This document shows positions 7,968 to 18,500 of a stretch of 64,000 nucleotides of DNA, in pieces. A program made the translations under genes and the position numbers. Origin of the DNA: VBAU01 sp036005185 (GTDB lineage: Bacteria; Bacteroidota; Bacteroidia; Chitinophagales; Chitinophagaceae); the NCBI GenBank assembly GCA_036005185.1, contig DASYQS010000041.1:46242-110241 (forward strand), read 5' to 3'. The notes under the pieces were generated by a model, which saw only the letters and a program-made list of their open reading frames with translations, was not told where the DNA came from and did no database searches. Positions within the stretch are counted from its first letter, which is position 1. Each line of letters begins with the position of its first letter.

Positions 7968-10900
7968 ATGTGTATCAAAACCCTCACTGTTCCGATCGTT
8001 ATCGGAACTATTTTTTTATGTGCCTGCAATCGCGATTCTATAAAACTTGATTATACAAATGCCAAAGGAGAAATTCCACGTTTGGAAAATCTTGTATTTC
8101 GTTTTAGCAATTCGCTTGTGAAAGATTCAATGCTGAATGTATGGGATTCTACTGAATACATTTCATTTGAACCGGCAATACAGGGACGTTTTCGCTGGGA
8201 AAGCCCGGACCAATTGGTGTTTTCACCGGCAAGACCTTTATCTCCCGCCACAACTTATAAAGCTAAAATTCGCAGTGAAGTATTACGTTACAGCAAATAC
8301 GGTAAAGTAAAAAATGCTGATAATTTAAATTTTCATACACCTGATCTTACGCTTGATAATGCGCAAGTAACATGGATGCTGCAAGATGAACAAAGCCGCA
8401 TAGCTGTGCCTCAGATTGATCTATATTTTAATTACCGCGTTAACCCCTCTGACCTGAAAGAAAAATTGAAGATTGAAATAGACGGAAAGCAAATGAATTA
8501 CACCATGCAAACCCTTTCAGCTGATAATAAGATGTCCGTTCGCATCAGCGGTCTTGCAAAAACAGAGGATAAAAACTATGAAGCAAAGATCACCATTGAG
8601 AAAGGTTTGAAACCCGATGAAAGGAGCAATTCAACAAGCGATGCTATTACCTCAACCTTGTCCATCCCCTCACCCTATGTATTAACTATACAAAATTTAG
8701 AATCGGAACATGATGGCATGGAAGGGATCATAACCATTACAACCAGCCAGCAACTCACAGGCGAAAACATTGCATCCTATGTAAAATTTGATCCACAGAT
8801 AAAATATACTACTGAGTTAACTGATAATGGATTTATTATCCGCAGTTCTGTATTTGATGTAGAAAAAGGCTATGCGTTGAAAATAGGTCAGGGGCTTCGT
8901 GGTAAAATTGGCGGTGTACTAAAAGAAGAATATAATGGAAGTATTGCCTTTGGCGAATTAGAGGCAAACATTGATTTTACAAATAATAAGGCTGTCTATT
9001 TATCCAAACAAGGAGGCAAAAATATCGAGGTAAAGATCACCAATGTACCCAAGATAAAAATAGTGATCTCGAAAATTTATGAAAGTAATTTGTTGATGTC
9101 GCAACGGTCTGGTTACAGCCCAAAAGAAAAATCAAATTCAGTTGACGATGAGGAAGATTATTATAATGAGGATGATTACAGCGAATACAATTACGATGTA
9201 TCAATGGGCGATGTCATTTATGAAAAAGAAATCGATACTCGTTCATTACCTAAAGCCGGGGCTGGTCGTATTCTGAATTTTTCGCAGTTTCAAGATCGCT
9301 TGCCTGATTTTAAAGGCATTTATCATGTAATGATACGATCAACCAAAGATTACTGGGTTCGCGATTCGAGGTTTATTTCTTTATCGGACATAGGCTTGAT
9401 CGCAAAAGAAGGGGAAGACAAAATTTTTGTATTTGCTAATTCCATTAGATCGGCTAACGCCATTAATGGAGTAAATATTTCTTTGTATGCTAACAATAAC
9501 CAACTCATCGGCACAGGTTCTACAAATGGCGATGGAGTTGCTGAAATTATTTATTCAAAAAAAGAGTTCAACGGTTTTAAACCAGCGATGATCATTGCAA
9601 AAACAGCGGATGATTTTAATTATCTTCCTTTCAACAATACTGCTGTGAATACTTCACGATTTGATGTAGGAGGCAAAAGAAATAACAGCACAGGCCTGGA
9701 TGCGTTTATTTATGCGGAAAGAGATATATACCGACCTGGAGAAAAAGTAAATTATTCTGTTATCCTCCGTAATAGGCAATGGGAAAGTCCGGGCGACATT
9801 CCCATAAAATTGAAATTCCTTTTGCCGAATGGTAAAGAATTAAAATCGTTCCGTAAAAATTTAAATGAACAAGGTGCGGTGGATGGAAATATTCCCATTG
9901 ATGTTTCTGCTATTACTGGCAGTTATTCTCTGGAAGTGTATACATCCAATGATATATTACTAGGCTCTAAAAATTTTATGATTGAGGAATTTGTGCCTGA
10001 TCGAATAAAAGTGAATACAAAGCTGGACAAGAATTTTTTGCGGCCGGGCGAGTCAGCCACGCTGGATATTTTAGCCGTTAATTTTTTTGGCCCTCCGGCT
10101 GCAAACAGAAATTATGAATGCGAGATACAGATAAAGCAGAAATATTTCTCTCCCGAAAAATATGGTAATTACAATTTCGATTTGGCTAATCCTAATACAA
10201 CAATGAGCAAACAGGTAAAAGAGGGAAAGACTGATGAGAATGGACAGGCATCTCAATCATTTACTCTTCAAAATATGTATGCGGACAATGGATTGCTACA
10301 GGCAAATTTTTATACAACCGTGTTTGATGAAACAGGAAGGCCAGTAAGTCGTGCCTCATCGATAGATCTGGTAACTCAGAATATATTTTTCGGAATTAAA
10401 CAAGATTGGTTTTTTTATTACCCGTTAAATCAACCTGTGAAATTTCAATTGGCAGCAGTAACTAAAGATGGTAATGGAGTGAATGCCGTAGCGAAAGTTC
10501 AAGTCATCAAACACGAATACAAAACAGTGCTTGCAAAAAGCGGGAGCTATTTTCGTTATAACTCGCAAAAAGTTGACAAGTCGATGATAGAAGGTGAAGT
10601 CAATATTGCAGCCAGTGCTGTTTACTCGTATATCCCTCGTACGCCTGGTGATTATGAAGTAAGAGTTTACCGGCCAGGTTCCAACACGTATGTAAGCAGA
10701 AGTTTTTATAGCTATGGCAGTTGGGGCTGGGGAATCGATAACAGCTCATTTGAAGTAAACAATGAAGGGCAGGTTGACATTGAGCTTGATAAAAAATCAT
10801 ATTATAGTGGTGAAACAGCAAAGGTTCTATTTAAAACACCATTTAGCGGCAGGTTGTTGATCACAACAGAAAGAGATCATGTTCTTTCATATCAATATGT

Positions 10901-13391
10901 AAATGTTGAAAAACGTACAGCGAGCATTGATTTGAAGATGTCGGGTGAGGATGTTCCAAATATGTATGTCACGGCTACTCTGATCAAACCTCATGATATT
11001 TCGGATATTCCGCTAACAGTGGCTCATGGCTTTATGAATGTGAAAGTGGAAGAAAGAAGTCGAAAAATTCCTGTTCAAATCACTTCACAAAAAACAGCTC
11101 GTTCGCGAACACATCAAAAAGTAAAAGTAAAAGCTGAGGCGGGAAGTTTTGTAACACTGGCTGCTGTGGATAATGGTGTACTGCAGATAAGTGATTTTAA
11201 AACTCCCGACCCGTATAATTATTTCTATCAGAAAAAAGCATTGCAGGTGAATGCCTTTGATCTTTATCCTTTACTTTTTCCGGAAGTGAGAGCTAAGCTT
11301 AGCAGCTCGGGAGGGGATGCTGATCTTGAAATGAATAAGAGAGTAAACCCGATGCCTGCAAAAAGAATTAAGATAATGAGCTATTGGAGCGGCATAGCAA
11401 AAACAAACAGTGACGGTGAGGCTAGTTTTGAATTTAATATTCCGCAATTCAGTGGTGAAGTAAGATTAATGGCTGTTGCTTACAAGGATCAAAATTTTGG
11501 TTCTGCTGAAAACACAATAACTGTTGCCGATCCCATTGTGATCAGCACGGCATTACCACGTTTCTTAAGCCCGGGGGATACAGTAACTGTTCCGGTTACA
11601 CTAAGCAATACTACCTCACGGTCAGCTACAGTATCTGCAAATCTTAAAGTAAGTGGCCCACTAAAAATTATTGGTGGTAGTGACCAATCTCTTTCTTTGA
11701 ATGGCAAAAGCGAGGGTCGTGCAATATTTCAAGTAGTGGCTGATCCGGCAATTGCCGTCGGTAAAATCATAGTTACCGTAAATGGGCTCGGTGAAAAATT
11801 TACAGATGAAACAGAAATCTCTGTTCGGCCTCCCTCTACTTTGCAAAAAATTTCAGGCAGCGGATCAATAACAGGTAGTTGCTCACAAGCCGTTAATATC
11901 AATACAAGCGATTTTATCCCCGGCACGATCAACTATCAATTAGTAGTTACCCGTTCACCTATTGTAGAGTTAGCTGATCATTTGCGATATCTTGTACACT
12001 ATCCTTATGGTTGTACGGAGCAAACCGTGTCTGCAGCATTTCCCCAACTGTACTATGGTGATATGGCCGACCTGATGCAATTAAATAAACAAAATGCTGC
12101 CAATGCGAATTCAAATATCATTGAAGCCATACGAAAAATAAAAATGAGGCAATTGTATAATGGCGCTGTTACACTTTGGGATGGGGAAGACAAAGAAGAT
12201 TGGTGGGCTACTATTTATGCAGCGCATTTTTTACTGGAAGCAAAGAAAGCTGGGTTTGATGTAGAGAATAGTTTAATGGAGACCATGCTTTCCTATATTG
12301 CAACAAGATTAAAGAACAGAGAACTCATTACTTATTATTACAACCGTAATCAAAATAGAAAGATTGCCCCCAAAGAAGTCGCTTATGGATTGTATGTGCT
12401 TGCATTGGCTGGCCGCTCCAATATTTCCGCGATGAATTATTATAAGTCAAGTCAAGATATACTTGCCTTGGATAGTAAATATTTATTAGCTGCTGCCTAT
12501 GCTGAGGCTGGCGATAAAAAATCTTTCAATGCTATGCTACCCACTTCATTTAGCGGTGAAGAATCGGTGGCGCAAACTGGTGGAAGTTACTATTCAGATG
12601 TTCGTGATGAAGCCATTGCTTTGAATGCTTTGATCGATGTGGATCCAAGCAATGCGCAAATTGGAATTATGGCAAAGCATGTGAGTGAAAAATTAAAAAC
12701 CCGCCAATGGCTTAGCACACAGGAGAGGGCTTTTGCATTTTTGGCATTAGGCAAACTGGCAAGAACGGCAAACAAATCGGATGTAACCGCAGAAGTAAAA
12801 GTAAATGGAAGAACTATTGCTAAAGTTTCCAATGGACAATGGCGAGGTGATGCGGCTGCATTAAAGGGAAATAATATTCAGATAGAAACTAAGGGTACGG
12901 GAAGATTATATTATTACTGGCAATCGGAAGGTATTAGTGCTAGTGGAAAATATAAAGAAGAAGATAATTACATAAGAGTAAGAAAACGTTTTTATGATCG
13001 TTTTGGAAATCCTATTTCCGGAAATACATTCAAGCAAAATGATCTGGTCATTGTAGGCATTACATTGGAAAATGCATATACAACAGAAGTGGATAATGTG
13101 GTGATCACTGATCTGCTGCCCGCGGGTTTTGAAATTGAAAATCCAAGAACCAAAGAAATTCCTGGAATGGATTGGATAAAGAATGCGAACGAACCAACAG
13201 CACTTGATGTTCGCGATGATCGCATACATTTCTTTGTTGATATTCATGGATACAGGCCTAAGTTTTATTATTATGCGGTTCGTGTTGTATCACCCGGCAA
13301 TTATAAAATGGGACCTGTAAGTGCAGATGCTATGTACAATGGAGAATATCATTCATACAACGGAGCAGGAGTCATAAGAGTAATGCAATGA
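7968..13391 (+). CDS. Bacterial alpha-2-macroglobulin lipoprotein (MG2/A2M family)
   Basis: A giant envelope protein of 1807 residues. The N-terminus is a lipoprotein signal with lipobox IFLCAC. An Ig-like N-terminal region is followed by an MG2 domain near residue 575 (YAERDIYRPGEKVNYSV), the A2M core near 1135 (YWSGIAKTNSDGEASFEF) and the thioester loop YGCTEQ with Cys1349 and Gln1352, then the alpha-helical thioester domain and receptor-binding-like end. In known members proteolysis of a bait region exposes the thioester, which traps the attacking protease. An acidic insert (DDEEDYYNEDDYSEYNYD) near residue 393 is unusual. It is transcribed away from pbpC. Start at the ATG at 7968, giving a normal lipobox. 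Confidence 0.95.
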   Translation: MCIKTLTVPIVIGTIFLCACNRDSIKLDYTNAKGEIPRLENLVFRFSNSLVKDSMLNVWDSTEYISFEPAIQGRFRWESPDQLVFSPARPLSPATTYKAKIRSEVLRYSKYGKVKNADNLNFHTPDLTLDNAQVTWMLQDEQSRIAVPQIDLYFNYRVNPSDLKEKLKIEIDGKQMNYTMQTLSADNKMSVRISGLAKTEDKNYEAKITIEKGLKPDERSNSTSDAITSTLSIPSPYVLTIQNLESEHDGMEGIITITTSQQLTGENIASYVKFDPQIKYTTELTDNGFIIRSSVFDVEKGYALKIGQGLRGKIGGVLKEEYNGSIAFGELEANIDFTNNKAVYLSKQGGKNIEVKITNVPKIKIVISKIYESNLLMSQRSGYSPKEKSNSVDDEEDYYNEDDYSEYNYDVSMGDVIYEKEIDTRSLPKAGAGRILNFSQFQDRLPDFKGIYHVMIRSTKDYWVRDSRFISLSDIGLIAKEGEDKIFVFANSIRSANAINGVNISLYANNNQLIGTGSTNGDGVAEIIYSKKEFNGFKPAMIIAKTADDFNYLPFNNTAVNTSRFDVGGKRNNSTGLDAFIYAERDIYRPGEKVNYSVILRNRQWESPGDIPIKLKFLLPNGKELKSFRKNLNEQGAVDGNIPIDVSAITGSYSLEVYTSNDILLGSKNFMIEEFVPDRIKVNTKLDKNFLRPGESATLDILAVNFFGPPAANRNYECEIQIKQKYFSPEKYGNYNFDLANPNTTMSKQVKEGKTDENGQASQSFTLQNMYADNGLLQANFYTTVFDETGRPVSRASSIDLVTQNIFFGIKQDWFFYYPLNQPVKFQLAAVTKDGNGVNAVAKVQVIKHEYKTVLAKSGSYFRYNSQKVDKSMIEGEVNIAASAVYSYIPRTPGDYEVRVYRPGSNTYVSRSFYSYGSWGWGIDNSSFEVNNEGQVDIELDKKSYYSGETAKVLFKTPFSGRLLITTERDHVLSYQYVNVEKRTASIDLKMSGEDVPNMYVTATLIKPHDISDIPLTVAHGFMNVKVEERSRKIPVQITSQKTARSRTHQKVKVKAEAGSFVTLAAVDNGVLQISDFKTPDPYNYFYQKKALQVNAFDLYPLLFPEVRAKLSSSGGDADLEMNKRVNPMPAKRIKIMSYWSGIAKTNSDGEASFEFNIPQFSGEVRLMAVAYKDQNFGSAENTITVADPIVISTALPRFLSPGDTVTVPVTLSNTTSRSATVSANLKVSGPLKIIGGSDQSLSLNGKSEGRAIFQVVADPAIAVGKIIVTVNGLGEKFTDETEISVRPPSTLQKISGSGSITGSCSQAVNINTSDFIPGTINYQLVVTRSPIVELADHLRYLVHYPYGCTEQTVSAAFPQLYYGDMADLMQLNKQNAANANSNIIEAIRKIKMRQLYNGAVTLWDGEDKEDWWATIYAAHFLLEAKKAGFDVENSLMETMLSYIATRLKNRELITYYYNRNQNRKIAPKEVAYGLYVLALAGRSNISAMNYYKSSQDILALDSKYLLAAAYAEAGDKKSFNAMLPTSFSGEESVAQTGGSYYSDVRDEAIALNALIDVDPSNAQIGIMAKHVSEKLKTRQWLSTQERAFAFLALGKLARTANKSDVTAEVKVNGRTIAKVSNGQWRGDAAALKGNNIQIETKGTGRLYYYWQSEGISASGKYKEEDNYIRVRKRFYDRFGNPISGNTFKQNDLVIVGITLENAYTTEVDNVVITDLLPAGFEIENPRTKEIPGMDWIKNANEPTALDVRDDRIHFFVDIHGYRPKFYYYAVRVVSPGNYKMGPVSADAMYNGEYHSYNGAGVIRVMQ

Positions 13392-13400
13392 TATTTAAAT

Positions 13401-13432
13401 GAATTACCGGAGGCTTAAGCCTTCGGCAATTC
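13401..13432. terminator. Inverted repeat between convergent genes, possible bidirectional terminator
   Basis: A near-perfect stem centred on AGGCTTAAGCCT, extended by CCG/CGG and GAATT/AATTC with one mismatch and one wobble. It starts 10 bases after the A2M stop and faces the RRM gene. No strong T-run follows on the plus strand, so function as a terminator is likely but not certain. Confidence 0.55.
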
Positions 13433-13498
13433 TAAAAATAAAAATCCCTTCATTGTGCTGAAAGGATTTCGATAAACAAAGATTTATATCAATGAAGA

Positions 13499-13882
13499 TT
13501 AATAATCCCTGTTGTAACCGCCGCCACCGCCACGGTTGTAGCCACCACCTTTATTGTAGCCGCCACCACCTTTGTTGTAGCCGCCACCGCCGCCACCGCC
13601 AAAGCTGCGTTTTTTAAATCCACCACCACCGCCGCCTTCCTGCTTAGGACGGCTTTCATTCACAACCAAATTACGGCCTTCTATTTCAGAGCCGTTGAGT
13701 TGTGCAATAGCAGCTTGCGCTTCAGTGTCATTCGGCATTTCAACAAAGCCGAATCCTTTGCTGCGTTGGGTAAATTTGTCGGTAACAATTTTGGCAGATG
13801 AAACTTCGCCAAACGGTGCAAACAAGTTGGCCAGGTCCTGATCTTTAAGACCCCAACTGAGGTTTCCTACGTAAATGTTCAT
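13499..13882 (-). CDS. Gly-rich RRM RNA-binding protein
   Basis: A 127-residue cytoplasmic RNA-binding protein. Residues 1-80 form a single RRM with RNP2 IYVGNL (3-8) and RNP1 KGFGFVEM (42-49). The remaining tail is a glycine/tyrosine/asparagine/arginine low-complexity region with repeated GGGYNKGGG-type units. Proteins of this design are common in Bacteroidota and cyanobacteria and resemble eukaryotic glycine-rich RNA-binding proteins; cold or stress response is a frequent association but is not shown here. Start at the ATG at 13880-13882, which begins the RRM directly; the reading frame stays open to 14041, but those extra residues are not RRM sequence. About 250 bases without a gene lie upstream, so the mRNA leader may be long. 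Confidence 0.93.
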   Translation of the reverse strand: MNIYVGNLSWGLKDQDLANLFAPFGEVSSAKIVTDKFTQRSKGFGFVEMPNDTEAQAAIAQLNGSEIEGRNLVVNESRPKQEGGGGGGFKKRSFGGGGGGGYNKGGGGYNKGGGYNRGGGGGYNRDY

Positions 13883-14132
13883 TTTGTGAGATTTTAAAAA
13901 AACAATAAGTGCCGCCAGTGAAACAATGAACCAATGAACATTTACGAGAACGTTCAAGGACTTGTAAAACTGTAAAGAACACCAAAACGCAACGAAATTA
14001 CTGGTTTTCCTGAAATATCTCCTAAAAAATTGATTAAGCAATTTTGAATTCGGAGATTTACTTTTCTGTGACAGTAATTATCCGTACCGTGAACAGAATT
14101 CCGATACTTAACCGGGTTATTATCTTGATCGA

Positions 14133-14579
14133 TTATTCACCTACTACCTCAAATTCCACATCGGTCGACCTGCCATTGCCAAAATCAATATGCGCTTTAT
14201 AAGTACCTAGCTCTTTTACTTCATCCGGCAAGGTGATTTTTTTGCGGTCTATCTGATATCCTTTCTGGTCGCGGATCGCTCTACTGAGCTGCAGGCTCGT
14301 TACTGAACCGAAGATCTTACCACTGGTGCCGGATTTTGCGCCAATTTTCAGCGGTGCTTCCTGTAATTTTTCAATAACACTATTTACTCCCGCCAGCATA
14401 GCCTGTTCTTTTTTCTGTTGCTGCTTTCTTTTTTCTTCCAGTTGCTTCATATTGGAAGGGCTAGCTTCCACAGCAAGCTTGCGAGGAAGAAGAAAATTGC
14501 GGGCATAGCCGTTGCGAACTCTCACTACTTCATTCACGCCACCCAAGTTATCTACATCTTGAATTAATATGACTTCCAT
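14133..14579 (-). CDS. rplI: 50S ribosomal protein L9
   Basis: A 148-residue ribosomal protein of the large subunit. The N-terminal signature EVILIQDVDNLGGVNEVVRVRNGYARNFL is read at residues 2-30 (given here as family signature, split as EVILIQDVDNLGG and RNGYARNFL). A long connecting helix (about 41-76) and a C-terminal rRNA-binding domain follow. Third gene of rpsF-rpsR-rplI, 66 bases after rpsR. Full length for the family. Confidence 0.97.
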   Translation of the reverse strand: MEVILIQDVDNLGGVNEVVRVRNGYARNFLLPRKLAVEASPSNMKQLEEKRKQQQKKEQAMLAGVNSVIEKLQEAPLKIGAKSGTSGKIFGSVTSLQLSRAIRDQKGYQIDRKKITLPDEVKELGTYKAHIDFGNGRSTDVEFEVVGE

Positions 14580-14645
14580 GATTTTTGTTTTACCACCCCA
14601 GTGTATTTCACTGTCCCTCTTCTTGCGACAAAGGTTAGGGTGAGG

Positions 14646-14912
14646 TTACTTTAAAAGATCAGTTACATATGGCAACAAGGCCATTTGACGGGCTTTTTTT
14701 ACCGCATCCGACACTTTACGTTGATATTTCAAACTATTACCGGTAAGACGGCGAGGTAACAATTTTCCTTGCTCGTTCAAAAACTTTTTCAAAAACTCTA
14801 CATCCTTGTAATCAATATAGCGTATATGATATTTTTTAAAACGGCAATATTTCTTAACCCGTTTATCGCTTTTAATAGCGGTCAGGTATTTTATTTCATT
14901 TGCTTTTGCCAT
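14646..14912 (-). CDS. rpsR: 30S ribosomal protein S18
   Basis: An 88-residue small-subunit protein that pairs with S6 on the 16S rRNA platform. The S18 signature is clear: KYCRFKKYHIRYIDYKDVEF, then LTGNSLKYQRKVSDAVKKAR and ALLPYV. No zinc-binding cysteine set is seen; only one Cys is present. It lies three bases downstream of rpsF, in the same operon. Confidence 0.97.
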   Translation of the reverse strand: MAKANEIKYLTAIKSDKRVKKYCRFKKYHIRYIDYKDVEFLKKFLNEQGKLLPRRLTGNSLKYQRKVSDAVKKARQMALLPYVTDLLK

Positions 14913-14915
14913 AGT

Positions 14916-15272
14916 TTACGCCTCCACTACTTTTTCAGTTCCTGTTGGTACGCCACTTCTCTTTTTTTCATTATACTCGACGGCGTATTTATCGAGCTTA
15001 GTAGTGAGATGACGAAGAACATTCTCGTCACGAAGAAGCTGCACTTTCAGCCTCTCATTGAAGTCGGATGGCGTAACATACTCCAGAACCCAGTACAAGC
15101 CTGTTGTTTTTTTCCGGATGGGATACGCCAGTGATTTTAATCCCCAAGCGTTTTCTGCTACAATAGAACCGCCGTTATCTTTAACGAGAGTAGCGTATTT
15201 TTTTTGTTCCGCTTTAAACTCCTCATCGCTCAGAACAGGGGTAAAAATCACCATCAATTCGTAATTGTTCAT
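14916..15272 (-). CDS. rpsF: 30S ribosomal protein S6
   Basis: A 118-residue small-subunit ribosomal protein. The N-terminus MNNYELMVIFTPVLSDEE and the motif AYPIRKKTTGLYWVLEY are typical of S6. First gene of the rpsF-rpsR-rplI operon. A strong -7 box and a structured leader lie upstream, so the operon may be autoregulated by the S6:S18 complex, as known in many bacteria. Unlike the arrangement in proteobacteria there is no priB or ssb between rpsF and rpsR. Confidence 0.97.
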   Translation of the reverse strand: MNNYELMVIFTPVLSDEEFKAEQKKYATLVKDNGGSIVAENAWGLKSLAYPIRKKTTGLYWVLEYVTPSDFNERLKVQLLRDENVLRHLTTKLDKYAVEYNEKKRSGVPTGTEKVVEA

Positions 15273-15357
15273 TAAATGGTTTTTAATTTAAAAATCGGGT
15301 TTACCCAATGGACATCCGCCTAAGGCGGAAGAATCTGCCGAAACAGATTTGGGGTCG
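15273..15357 (-). promoter_or_regulatory. Structured 5' leader of the rpsF operon
   Basis: About 80 bases of leader RNA contain two hairpins in a row: AATCTG/CAGATT with a TTTCGG loop, and TCCGCC/GGCGGA with a TTA loop. They are enclosed by a possible outer stem pairing ACCCCAA with TTGGGT (one bulged C). The TTGGGT strand can instead form a local GGG/CCC hairpin nearer the start codon, so two folds compete. Known S6:S18 leaders use CCG and GGC elements near a helix, and both are present here. The CCGCC palindrome could also be a dispersed genomic repeat. Confidence 0.45.
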
Positions 15358-15365
15358 CAAAGATA
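15358..15365 (-). promoter_or_regulatory. -7 box of the rpsF operon
   Basis: TATCTTTG on the reverse strand, an exact TAnnTTTG match, about 85 bases before the rpsF start. No clear TTTG is found 19-21 bases upstream. Confidence 0.6.
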
Positions 15366-15550
15366 GGGGTTTGAGACCAGATGTCAGAGCCTTGAAATAA
15401 GAAATTTTAAGATAAAAAGGAACTCAAACTGTATATTGTGCTTTGATCTCCGTCTATCTCACTGAGGCTTTCATGGTTTAAAATCTGCTACGACCAGCTA
15501 AATCATCTTTTAACCTAATTTAATTTGAGAATTAAATCTTAGTCATAACC

Positions 15551-15576
15551 AAATAGCAGCTCGAAAGCTGCTATTT
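15551..15576 (-). terminator. Hairpin terminator after the T9SS nuclease gene
   Basis: A perfect 11-bp stem AAATAGCAGCT and AGCTGCTATTT with a four-base loop, about 20 bases past the stop codon of the 15595-21015 gene. The T-run is short (within the stem end), so it is moderately supported. The rest of 15366-15594 holds nothing I recognise. Confidence 0.65.
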
Positions 15577-15594
15577 AAATTAAATATTTGAATT

Positions 15595-18500
15595 CTAATT
15601 ACCAGCTTTTATTAGTTTTATTTGTTGCCGTATAGTTCCCTGAACAACTTCAACAATATAGATTCCCGGATAATAATTACTGCCGATCTTGATACTACTG
15701 TTAGCTTGTAAATTTTGTTTTTGTTCTATTGTTCTTCCAAGGACATCCATTACTCTTATGCTCAATTTTTCTGGGGTATTTTCACCTTTTATGTGGATAG
15801 TAAAATAATTCGCAGAAGGATTTGGCATGGCTGTAACAGTTAATGCAGTTGGAGAAACTTCAGGACTTGAATTTGATCTTGTCATTGAGTTTACGCAATC
15901 ACCTAAATAAGCACCATTTGCTAAAGCTGAAGAAACATCTTTTGATGCAATGCAGCTTGTAGTAAACTTGCTCTTTATCAATTGACAAACTGTTACTTTA
16001 TCCTGTTTATTTCCACATCTTACATCTTGTACATAAATTGTTTTAGTAACTAAAAGAGCACTACAGCCATATACATCTTTCGCGTTGAAATAATAGGTAG
16101 TAGTTGTTGTGGGGCTCGCTGTATAAGACAAACTAGTATTTAATGCAGGACCTGCCGATGAGCCAATCGTCCATTTATATGAATAAGGGCTTGTGCCTCC
16201 TGTTACGATGGCATCCAAAGTAAGGCTTGTGGGTCCATAGCCAATATAAATTGTATTGGCTGCTCCTCCCGGATTCACTGCATACTTGTCTGCTATCGAG
16301 GAGCTAACTGGACTATTGATCGTTACAGTAGTTTGGCAGGTAGATGTGTTATTACTTTCATCCGTCACTACCCATGTTATTGTGCTTACGCCTATATTAA
16401 ATGTTCCTGTTGCATTATTTGTATTGCCTGATCGGGTGGTAGCGCCGGTTATATTGTAGCTGTATGAAACACTACCGCAATTATCAGTCGCCGTAAGTGC
16501 TGGTATGGTGTAGTTGTTGCCTGCATTGTAACAAAACACAGGCACAACAGGACAAGAAGTGATTGCCGGTTTTTCGTTATCTGTTACAATTACTGTTTGG
16601 TTGGCAGTATTTGTATTGCCCGAAGCATCGGTAACCGTCCAGATCACAGTTGTAATTCCTTTAGAGAATTGAGAAGGCGCGTTGTTACTTGCTGCTTCAC
16701 CGGGACAGTTATCGCTTGTTATAGCAGTACCGAGTAAAACGTTTGTCGCATAACAAGTGCCCACATCTGTGTTTACTGTAATGTTTGCAGGAGCGGTGAT
16801 TACAGGCGCTTGATGATCTTCAACTGTTATCATGAAACTGCAATTGGTAGTGTTGCCTGCAGCATCGGTTGCTGTCCACGTTACCGTAGTTTGCCCTTTA
16901 TTAAACACAGCACCGGCTAGCGTATTACTATTATTATAGTCGTTGATAATGGTAATACCGGTGCAATTGTCATTAGCGGTTGCATCAAACTCGTTATCAA
17001 CAACAGTGTAAGTACAGACATTTGCATTTGTATTTCTTGTTTGATTTGCAACACAGCTTATAGTTGGATTTTCATTATCTACGACAGTTATTGTAAAAGA
17101 ACATGTTTCACCTGTACTGGCAGTCACTTGTACCTGAGTTGAGCCAATTGGGAAAAATGAACCTGATGCGGGAGCAGCTGTTACAGTTCCGCAGGTCATA
17201 GTGGATGATACATCAAAATTCACAATAGCACCACACTGTCCGGCATCATTGGAAACCGTTATATTTTCAGGACAATTAAGCTTGCAAAACATGTAACGTG
17301 TAAATACAGGATAATGATCGGAGGTTGTAGAACCATAATTACTCACTAGGCTGGCAACATCCGTTAAAACATTCGCTGTTGAAGACATGTAGTAAGGATT
17401 CAGTTCGTTTGATAACATTACATGGTCAATGACATCGTTAAAACCAACAGTTGATCGTTTACCGGCAAGGCTCAGCGCCAATGTTGGTGAAGAAAATGTA
17501 GTAACGGTATCATTTGTGAATGCATAGTAAGAAGTAATTCTTGGATGAATACCGTCAGTAATTGTTGAATCAAGGTCGTCATTAAAATCACCCAGAATTA
17601 AGATATTGTCATTAGGATAAAGGGTATTCAAAGTATATTTCAGTGTATCTGCTCCTGCTTTTCTGCGGGCATAGGATGTGGCGGTTGGAGAAGTATTTGC
17701 TTTTGCATGCAATAATACAAATCGAACAGTTTTTGTAACTCCATTTAATGTAACATCCGCCGTCATCATAAAGGGATAACGTCCACTTGAAAAATAATTA
17801 TACGCAGGGTTTGTCAGATCAGCGGCCGTGTTCACACCATTTGTAACCAATGGAGTCGTGGTTATATTGCTAAACACAGATGTTTTGAATACAAACGCTT
17901 CTTTTTGCGCTTCACTCAATGGACTTGGGTCTGTTTCAAACGGGTTGACATGTGAACCGTAATTGCAAATTACATAGGTATAACCTGGCATTTGGCTTAC
18001 AATACTAGCAAGTCTTGATTCATCAACTACTTCAACCAATCCATAAATATCTGCGCCGATATTTTGCAAAATGGTTTTTACATTTTGTTCCTGCAGGTTA
18101 TCATTGGTTGGTCCTAAAGAAGGATCTGTGCTCCCAAACCATTCAAGATTCCAGTTAACCACTTCTAGAGTTGTTTCAGGATCGATACTCGTTCCTTTTA
18201 AATTAATGTTTGCAAGTATGGCAGATGTGCTGATCGAAATGGCTCCAGCAAAATTTTGATTTGCCTGCGTAGGAGTAAAGCGCACATATACAGTCTCAGT
18301 AATGTTGTTCGCCTCTTCAACGGTATATTCCAATGATGAACTGAAATTTGTTCCGTCTTTTGAAATTGAAAAAGCCCCCGTTGAATTGAGCGTAACATTG
18401 TCGGTAAGATCATTGCCAATAAATGTAAATGTTTTAATTGCAGTCGATCCATTGGCAACATAATTGAACTGTATGTCCGTAGTACCCACTGTTAAGCTTG

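Noticed and set aside
14769..15134. A 121-codon plus-strand frame across rpsR and rpsF
   Set aside because: It lies antisense to two well-conserved ribosomal protein genes.
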